20,827 nt of DNA, taken from positions 1 to 20,827 of the forward strand of contig CAMCWS010000033.1 in the NCBI GenBank assembly GCA_945882755.1. Reading direction: 5' to 3'. This document shows positions 15,831 to 20,827 of this stretch, piece by piece. The stretch comes from Bordetella parapertussis (GTDB lineage Bacteria; Pseudomonadota; Gammaproteobacteria; Burkholderiales; Burkholderiaceae_C). The notes beneath the pieces were generated by a model. The model was not told the origin of the DNA. It saw only the letters and a list, made by a program, of their open reading frames with translations, and did not search any database. Each line of letters begins with the position of its first letter. Positions within the stretch are counted from its first letter, which is position 1. The position numbers were made by a program, and so were the translations under genes.

Positions 15831-15898
15831 GTCGAAATACAAACTCTGAAGCTGGAGAGGTCAGAAGAAGAAGATCAGGGGCGCAGGTAAAGCTTGGT

Positions 15899-15904
15899 TA
15901 TACT
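15899..15904 (+). promoter_or_regulatory. Probable -10 element of the metX operon
   Basis: TATACT matches the -10 consensus at five of six bases. Transcription starting about seven bases downstream would begin at 15911, exactly at the first paired base of the riboswitch, as is usual for this compact class. No good -35 is visible at the expected distance. Confidence 0.5.
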
Positions 15905-15908
15905 TTAA

Positions 15909-15962
15909 ATGCGCCGATTTGCCACAGCTTGCGGGCGCTTTAACAAGTTCAGCTAAAGACGT
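15909..15962 (+). ncRNA. SAM-II riboswitch upstream of metX
   Basis: SAM-II is a small H-type pseudoknot that binds S-adenosylmethionine and switches off methionine-synthesis genes. Here P1 is GCGCC (15911-15915) with GGCGC (15934-15938). It is followed immediately by the conserved GATTTG (15916-15921) in loop 1. AGCUUG (15926-15931) can pair with CAAGUU (15944-15949) to form the pseudoknot helix P2. The conserved tail AGCTAAAGACG (15951-15961) follows. The order and identity of these blocks match my knowledge of the family in alphaproteobacteria. Its place between a -10 element and metX, 40 bases before the start codon, fits repression of methionine synthesis by SAM at translation or mRNA stability. 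Confidence 0.88.
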
Positions 15963-16001
15963 ACGCCCACAGCTGCCGTTTTTGGCCATGTCGGGTCATT
16001 G

Positions 16002-17132
16002 ATGTCATTTTTTGCTACACCTCAATCATTGTTGTTTGAACAGCCCCTGCCGTTGAAGGGGGGTGGTGAGCTGCACCCATACCAGTTGACCTACGAGACC
16101 TATGGCCAACTCAACGCCCAGCGCAGCAACGCGGTATTGGTGTGTCATGCATTGAACGCCTCGCACCATGTGGCAGGAAGCTATAAAGGGCAAGCAAAAA
16201 GCGAAGGCTGGTGGGACAACATGATTGGCCCAGGTAAGCCGGTAGACACGAACCGGTTTTTTGTGATTGGTGTAAACAATTTGGGTTCGTGTTTTGGCTC
16301 CACGGGGCCGATGCATCTCAATCCAGCCACAGGCCGAATTTACGGAGCCGATTTTCCGGTGGTGACGGTAGAAGACTGGGTCAACTCACAAGCCAGGCTG
16401 CTTGACCATTTGGGCATTGATCAGCTGGCGGCTGTGATGGGTGGCAGCTTAGGTGGAATGCAGGCTTTGAGTTGGAGTTTGCAATACCCCGAACGCGTCA
16501 GGCACGCGGTGGTGATTGCAAGCGCCCCCAATTTGAACGCAGAAAACATTGCATTCAATGAAGTTGCGCGTCGTGCCATCACCACGGACCCCGACTTTCA
16601 CAGCGGTCATTTTTATGCCCATGGGGTGGTCCCCAAGCGGGGCTTGCGCATCGCCCGAATGCTGGGCCACATCACCTACCTCAGTGACGATGTGATGAAC
16701 ACCAAATTCGGCCGCATGTTGCAAACGGGCGAATCTTTCAAATACAGCACCCAAGAGATAGAGTTTCAAATCGAAAGCTATTTACGCTACCAAGGCGACA
16801 AGTTCAGCGAGTACTTCGACGCCAACACCTATTTGCTGATCACTCGTGCTTTGGATTATTTTGATCCAGCAAGCGCCTTCAAGGGCCAACTCACACAAGC
16901 CCTGGCGCAAGCCAGCGCTCAGTTTTTGTTGGTCAGCTTCACCACCGACTGGCGTTTTGCTCCCGCCCGTAGCCGTGAAATGGTGCAAGCCTTGGTGGCC
17001 AATAAGCGCCAAGTCAGTTACGCCGAAATTGATGCTCCCCATGGCCACGACGCTTTTTTATTGGACGACCCGCGCTACGTATCTCTGGTGCGAGCATATT
17101 TCGACCGCATCAACTCAGGGGCAGACGCATGA
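16002..17132 (+). CDS. metX: Homoserine O-acyltransferase MetX
   Basis: MetX activates homoserine by acylation, the first dedicated step of methionine synthesis. The 376-residue product is an alpha/beta hydrolase-fold enzyme. [11 protein letters not shown] lies near residue 45, and the nucleophile serine is in [10 protein letters not shown] (about 146-155). The aspartate is in [10 protein letters not shown] and the histidine in [10 protein letters not shown] near the C terminus. Whether it uses acetyl-CoA or succinyl-CoA cannot be told by eye; MetX proteins of proteobacteria that occur with MetW often use succinyl-CoA. I chose the ATG at 16002 over the TTG at 15999. A SAM-II riboswitch precedes it. 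The stop overlaps metW as ATGA. Confidence 0.96.
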   Translation: MSFFATPQSLLFEQPLPLKGGGELHPYQLTYETYGQLNAQRSNAVLVCHALNASHHVAGSYKGQAKSEGWWDNMIGPGKPVDTNRFFVIGVNNLGSCFGSTGPMHLNPATGRIYGADFPVVTVEDWVNSQARLLDHLGIDQLAAVMGGSLGGMQALSWSLQYPERVRHAVVIASAPNLNAENIAFNEVARRAITTDPDFHSGHFYAHGVVPKRGLRIARMLGHITYLSDDVMNTKFGRMLQTGESFKYSTQEIEFQIESYLRYQGDKFSEYFDANTYLLITRALDYFDPASAFKGQLTQALAQASAQFLLVSFTTDWRFAPARSREMVQALVANKRQVSYAEIDAPHGHDAFLLDDPRYVSLVRAYFDRINSGADA

Positions 17133-17716
17133 ACCTCGTACTGCGCGACGCCATACAGCGCATGGTGCCCTATGGCAGCAGAGTACTAGACCTTGGCTGT
17201 GGCGATGGTGCCTTGTTGGCATTCCTGCAGCAGCACCATGGTTGTTCGGGCTATGGTGTGGAAATAAATGACGCCAATGTGCTGGCCTGTGTCAAGCAAG
17301 GGGTGAACGTGATTCAGCTCAACCTAGACCAAGGCTTGGCCATGTTTGGTGACCAAAGTTTTGATGTGGTGCTGCAAATAGACACACTGCAACATCTGCG
17401 CAATGCGCAAACCATGTTGCAAGAAACCGTGCGTGTGGGTCGTTTGGGCATTGTCACCTTCCCCAACTTTGCCCATTGGCCCAACCGATTAAGTGTTTTG
17501 CAAGGCTATATGCCGGTGACGCGCAAATTGCCCTACCAGTGGTATGACACACCCAATATCCGGGTTGCAACTTTTGCAGATTTTTTGGCATTGGCGAAAA
17601 ACACACAGTTGCACATCAAGGATGCCTTTGGTTTGCAAGACGATGGCGAGGTGCGGTGGTGGCCCAATGCCAGAGCAGCAACCGCTGTGTTCAAATTAGC
17701 CGCTCCCACTCTTTAA
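17129..17716 (+). CDS. metW: Methionine biosynthesis protein MetW
   Basis: MetW is a methyltransferase-fold protein needed with MetX for homoserine acylation in several proteobacteria. The 195-residue product has the SAM-fold motif [15 protein letters not shown] (about 19-33) and YGVEIND. The family-typical segments are [20 protein letters not shown] and [19 protein letters not shown]. It is translationally coupled to metX through an ATGA overlap and should therefore share the riboswitch control. Confidence 0.96.
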   Translation: MNLVLRDAIQRMVPYGSRVLDLGCGDGALLAFLQQHHGCSGYGVEINDANVLACVKQGVNVIQLNLDQGLAMFGDQSFDVVLQIDTLQHLRNAQTMLQETVRVGRLGIVTFPNFAHWPNRLSVLQGYMPVTRKLPYQWYDTPNIRVATFADFLALAKNTQLHIKDAFGLQDDGEVRWWPNARAATAVFKLAAPTL

Positions 17717-17722
17717 GTCTCC

Positions 17723-18580
17723 ATGTCCTCAATTGCCGACCAAGCGGCCCAAAAACCCCAGGTCACCATGCTCGATCAGGGCGAGCAAACCCTGGCCTTT
17801 TATGCTTGGCCTAACGCACCTGAAAACGCACGTGCGGCTATTTTGCTGCTGCATGGATTGGGTGAACACATGGGTCGTTACGGACATGTTGCCAGTGCTT
17901 TGCAGGCGGCAGGCTATGCGGTTTTTGGTTATGACCACCATGGCCATGGTTTGTCCAGTGGCTTGCGCGGCAACTTGCTCTCCCCATCCCAGCTGCTAGA
18001 CGATGTGCGCTTTGTCATCGAACATGTGCGTACCCTGACGCCCGCACCCATGGTGCTGCTAGGCCACAGCATGGGCGGCTTGATTGCTGCACGCGCGGTG
18101 GCTAACGCTTTGCCGCACATCGATGCCTTGGTGATGAGTTCACCCGCATTGGGCGCACAAACCAACCTCATCCAAAAAATACTGCTGGCAACCTTGCCCA
18201 AAGTGTTTCCGCATATCCGGGTTGACAATGGTGTGAAATCCGCATGGGTCGCCCGTGACGCAAAGGTGGTTCGGGCTTATTTGGAAGACCCCTTGGTGCA
18301 TCGCCAAATTTCAGCAGGATTGGCAGCATGGATACTGAAAGAAGGCACCCAAACTGTGGCGCAGGCAAGTGCATGGTCCACGCCTACTTTGCTGCTTTAT
18401 GCCGGTCAAGACCAGTTGGTGTTGCCGCAAGCGAGTGCCGAATTTGCGCGTTTAGCTCCCGCACAGGTGGTTCAGTCGCATTGCTTTAATGTGATGTACC
18501 ACGAAATTTTCAATGACCCAGAAAAAGCGTTGGTGCTGACCAAGCTGTTGGCGTGGTTAGACAACCGCTACGCCCATTAA
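17723..18580 (+). CDS. Alpha/beta hydrolase, monoacylglycerol lipase-like
   Basis: The 285-residue product belongs to the serine hydrolase group that includes lysophospholipases and monoacylglycerol lipases. The oxyanion-hole motif is HGLGEHMGRYGH (about 44-55) and the nucleophile is in GHSMGG (about 114-119). The acid is the aspartate in YAGQDQLV and the histidine is in MYHEIFND. There is no signal peptide or membrane segment, so it is probably cytoplasmic. It starts six bases after metW and ends on the same TTAA that forms the rsmE stop on the other strand. The substrate is unknown; a role in methionine synthesis is not implied by its sequence. Confidence 0.9.
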   Translation: MSSIADQAAQKPQVTMLDQGEQTLAFYAWPNAPENARAAILLLHGLGEHMGRYGHVASALQAAGYAVFGYDHHGHGLSSGLRGNLLSPSQLLDDVRFVIEHVRTLTPAPMVLLGHSMGGLIAARAVANALPHIDALVMSSPALGAQTNLIQKILLATLPKVFPHIRVDNGVKSAWVARDAKVVRAYLEDPLVHRQISAGLAAWILKEGTQTVAQASAWSTPTLLLYAGQDQLVLPQASAEFARLAPAQVVQSHCFNVMYHEIFNDPEKALVLTKLLAWLDNRYAH

Positions 18581-19287
18581 ATCCAGCGTGACAGCACCGC
18601 CAGTGGAGCGGTTTCGGCGCGCAACACCCGTGCGCCCAGACTGACGGCAACAAACCCTCTATCAAGCGCTTGTGCTTCTTCGTCGAGGCTCAAGCCCCCT
18701 TCGGGACCACTGAGCAAAAGCACCCGTCTAACTTCAGGACTCGCATTTAAAGGCCTTGACGCTGCCGACAAGGACAGCATCCAGTGGGCTTGTGTTTCAT
18801 CGTGGGCAAAGGTGTTGAACCACTCAGACCAGCTTTGCGGTACATCGATTTGAGGCAGGGTGTTACGGCCCGACTGCGCGCAAGCTGCTTGAGCAATCCC
18901 TTGCCAGTGCAACTGGCGCTTAAGCGCTCTTTCGGCATTCAGCCGCAGCACCCCATGGGCCGTCATCAAGGGTGTGATGCGCGCAACACCCAGTTCGGTG
19001 GCTTTTTCCACCAACCAATCCATGCGCTCATTGGCTGGCATCCCTATCACCACCTGGCTGTAGACAGCGCTTTCGCGCTCCAGTGCCTGATGGCTGTCTA
19101 TGCGTGCAGCAACCGTGTGCCGCCCCATTTGCAAGATGCAGGCTGTGTACTCACCACCGCGGCCGTCAAACAAAGTGATGGTCGCGCCAGGCTGCAGGCG
19201 CAAGACTTGTATGTGCCGGCTGGTGTCAGCAGGTAAATCCAAAGACAAGCCAGCATGCAAAGGGTGTGAGCAGAAAAAGCGTGGCAC
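18577..19287 (-). CDS. rsmE: 16S rRNA (uracil(1498)-N3)-methyltransferase
   Basis: RsmE methylates U1498 of 16S rRNA and is a SPOUT-class enzyme with a C-terminal knot. The 236-residue product begins MPRFFCSHPLHAGLSLDLP with an N-terminal PUA-like domain. ERMDWLVEKATELGVARITP lies near the middle and AQSGR follows. The knot motifs are LLLSGPEGGLS and LGARVLRAETAPLAVLSRW at the C terminus. The start codon is GTG at 19287. It follows amgK by five bases on the same strand and is convergent with the hydrolase gene, sharing overlapping stop codons. Confidence 0.95.
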   Translation of the reverse strand: MPRFFCSHPLHAGLSLDLPADTSRHIQVLRLQPGATITLFDGRGGEYTACILQMGRHTVAARIDSHQALERESAVYSQVVIGMPANERMDWLVEKATELGVARITPLMTAHGVLRLNAERALKRQLHWQGIAQAACAQSGRNTLPQIDVPQSWSEWFNTFAHDETQAHWMLSLSAASRPLNASPEVRRVLLLSGPEGGLSLDEEAQALDRGFVAVSLGARVLRAETAPLAVLSRWI

Positions 19288-19292
19288 TTCGC

Positions 19293-20411
19293 CTATACCC
19301 GTCCATAAGCAAAACCGCTGACCGCTTGGTGGTCTTCAATGTCGTCAATCAAGCGTAAAAGAGGGCTTAGTTCTCGGTAGCGACTGCAAGTGGCGCGGAT
19401 ATAGGCAATGAAGCGTGGCGTATCCGCCAAATATTTGGGTTTGCCATCGCGCAGGGTCAACCGAGCAAAAATGCCGGCTACCTTCAAATGCCTTTGCAAA
19501 CCCATCCATTCCACCGCACGGTAGAAAGCGCCAAAATCGCTGTGCCAACCGTCGTGGTCGAGCATCCCAAGAGCGCGAGCCCTCTCCCAGTAGCGAACGG
19601 TTATGTCTAGACAAAAATCTTCTTCCCAACTGATGAAGGCGTCTCGCATCAGGCTGGCAATGTCGTAGGTAATCGGGCCATAGACCGCGTCTTGGAAGTC
19701 AAGAACGCCCAAGCGCGGTTCTTTGGGGTCCCAGGGCATCATCAGGTTGCGTGGCATAAAGTCGCGGTGCACAAACACCATGGGAGCCGCCAAGTTATGT
19801 GTCACCAGCAGGGAGAAGCTGTTCTGAAGCGCTTGCGCTTGGGCCGTATCCAAGGTTTTGCCACGGTGTTGAGCGATATACCAGTCAGGGAACAGTTGCA
19901 GCTCACGTTGCAGCAACGCCGCGTCATACGGGGGCAAGACATCTGGGCGGGAGGCTTGCTGCCAGGTTAACAGGGCATCCAGCGCCCTGCCAAACAAAAC
20001 CGCATTGTGTTGAGTGTGCCCTTGGTCAAGCGCTTGCATCATGGTGTCTTGGCCAAGATCGTCGAGCAGCATAAAGCCTTGGGCAGCGTCCCAAGCCAGC
20101 ACTTTGGGTGCCAACAAGCCGGCTGCATGCATCAAAGCTGCAATTTCCACAAAGGGTTGGCTGTTTTCCTTGTCAGGGGGCGCGTCCATGATGATCAAGC
20201 TGGTCTCATAGGCATCGACCCTGAAGTAACGCCGAAAGCTGGCGTCTGCACTGGCTGCGCGCACAGTTGCTGGCCGCAGTTGGTGAGTCGATGACAGAGA
20301 TTCGAGCCAATGGGCAAAAGCTTGGGCACGAGAAGCTTGGGGCCAACCCAGCAGTTGAATCGCCGACATCAGGGGATGGTCGGCAGGAAAGTCTTGGGGA
20401 GATGGGCTCAT
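19293..20411 (-). CDS. amgK: Aminoglycoside-phosphotransferase-family sugar kinase, probable AmgK
   Basis: The 372-residue product has the aminoglycoside/choline kinase fold. The catalytic loop is FVHRDFMPRNLM (about 227-238) and the metal-binding motif is LDFQDAVYGPITYD. The N-terminal ASADASFRRYFRV resembles the phosphate-binding segment. AmgK phosphorylates N-acetylmuramate and N-acetylglucosamine at the anomeric position in cell-wall recycling, and is usually encoded divergently to lptD, as here. Its customary partner murU is not next to it in this window; rsmE follows instead. A start at the ATG 20411 is well placed in a 51-base spacer to lptD. Function is inferred from family and context. 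Confidence 0.85.
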   Translation of the reverse strand: MSPSPQDFPADHPLMSAIQLLGWPQASRAQAFAHWLESLSSTHQLRPATVRAASADASFRRYFRVDAYETSLIIMDAPPDKENSQPFVEIAALMHAAGLLAPKVLAWDAAQGFMLLDDLGQDTMMQALDQGHTQHNAVLFGRALDALLTWQQASRPDVLPPYDAALLQRELQLFPDWYIAQHRGKTLDTAQAQALQNSFSLLVTHNLAAPMVFVHRDFMPRNLMMPWDPKEPRLGVLDFQDAVYGPITYDIASLMRDAFISWEEDFCLDITVRYWERARALGMLDHDGWHSDFGAFYRAVEWMGLQRHLKVAGIFARLTLRDGKPKYLADTPRFIAYIRATCSRYRELSPLLRLIDDIEDHQAVSGFAYGRV

Positions 20412-20462
20412 GGATAATCCAAATTCTACAAACAGCGCTCTCGGGCAGCCCGGTCTTCTTAC

Positions 20463-20827
20463 ATGCGCAAGAATTTTCTATTGTCGGTGTTCACCAGCCT
20501 AGGGTCCTGCACGGCCTTGTTGTGCTCGTCTGTTTTTGCGCAAGAAGGGGAGCCCTCGCTCAAACTCAAGCCCAGCACAGGACTGATGGAACGTTGGACG
20601 CCGCAAATGCGCAACCAGCTACCTACGTTTGTGCAAAGCGACTTTATTACCGGCCGAACCGACTTGGACACCTCCTTACAGGGCAACAGTGTGCTGCGCA
20701 AAGCGGACACCTTGATTCAGGCTGACAGCATTGACTACTACCAGCCCGACGACCGCGCTCGTGCCAGCGGCAATGTGTACATGAACCGCGGCGGTAACCG
20801 CTATCAAGGAAGTTTGCTTGACTTGCA
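20463..20827 (+). CDS. lptD: LPS-assembly protein LptD, N-terminal part (cut by window edge)
   Basis: LptD is the outer-membrane beta-barrel that places LPS on the cell surface. The visible 121 residues start MRKNFLLSVFTSLGS and carry a signal peptide with a probable cleavage after SSVFA (about residue 26). The OstA-like N-terminal domain follows, with NSVLRKADTLIQADSIDYY and RARASGNVYMNRGGNRYQG. The ATG at 20463 is divergent from amgK, 51 bases away, with no clear Shine-Dalgarno sequence. The mature part seen so far has no cysteine. The barrel lies beyond the window. Confidence 0.92.
   Translation, partial: MRKNFLLSVFTSLGSCTALLCSSVFAQEGEPSLKLKPSTGLMERWTPQMRNQLPTFVQSDFITGRTDLDTSLQGNSVLRKADTLIQADSIDYYQPDDRARASGNVYMNRGGNRYQGSLLDL

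Noticed and set aside
20442..20452. CGGGC-A-GCCCG near-palindrome before lptD
   Set aside because: A one-base loop cannot form a hairpin, and 11 bases of GC symmetry without other context is too weak to call an operator.

Overview
The window is ordinary chromosomal DNA of a betaproteobacterium, most likely Burkholderiales and close to Comamonadaceae/Limnohabitans. The grounds are the gene order gyrB-dnaN-dnaA <> rpmH-rnpA-yidD-yidC-mnmE, the 'HPWCAGGHD' form of YidD, a metX-metW pair, and an amgK gene divergent from lptD. No tRNA, rRNA, CRISPR array, insertion sequence or prophage was seen. Coding density is high, and no gene-free stretch exceeds about 250 bases.

Layout. (1) 1-4136 is the replication-initiation locus: gyrB (cut by the left edge), dnaN and dnaA, all on the minus strand. 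Perfect DnaA boxes lie both upstream of dnaA and between dnaA and dnaN, so the chromosome origin is probably here. (2) 4137-6594 is the plus-strand rpmH-rnpA-yidD-yidC cluster (ribosome protein L34, RNase P protein, membrane protein insertion). (3) 6631-10233 is mnmE followed by tightly coupled kdsD-kdsC-lptC: tRNA wobble modification, then Kdo synthesis and LPS transport. A strong hairpin terminator is shared with the next, convergent gene. (4) 10288-10818 (minus) encodes an RRM RNA-binding protein with a glycine-rich repeat tail; its leader can form a hairpin that hides the Shine-Dalgarno sequence. (5) 11029-15830 (minus) holds two tandem membrane hybrid histidine kinases, followed downstream by an Amt ammonium transporter with a sigma-54-like promoter. 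(6) 16002-18580 (plus) is metX-metW-alpha/beta hydrolase, preceded by a clear SAM-II-type riboswitch candidate. (7) 18577-20411 (minus) is amgK then rsmE; lptD starts divergently at 20463 and runs off the right edge.

The most interesting non-coding signals are the SAM-II element before metX, the SD-sequestering hairpin before the RRM gene, the palindromes with DnaA-box sequence in the dnaA-dnaN spacer, and the sigma-54-like site before amt. The most interesting coding signals are the paired orphan hybrid kinases next to amt, and the absence of the usual partners of lptC (lptA/lptB) and amgK (murU). I found no clearly new multi-gene system.
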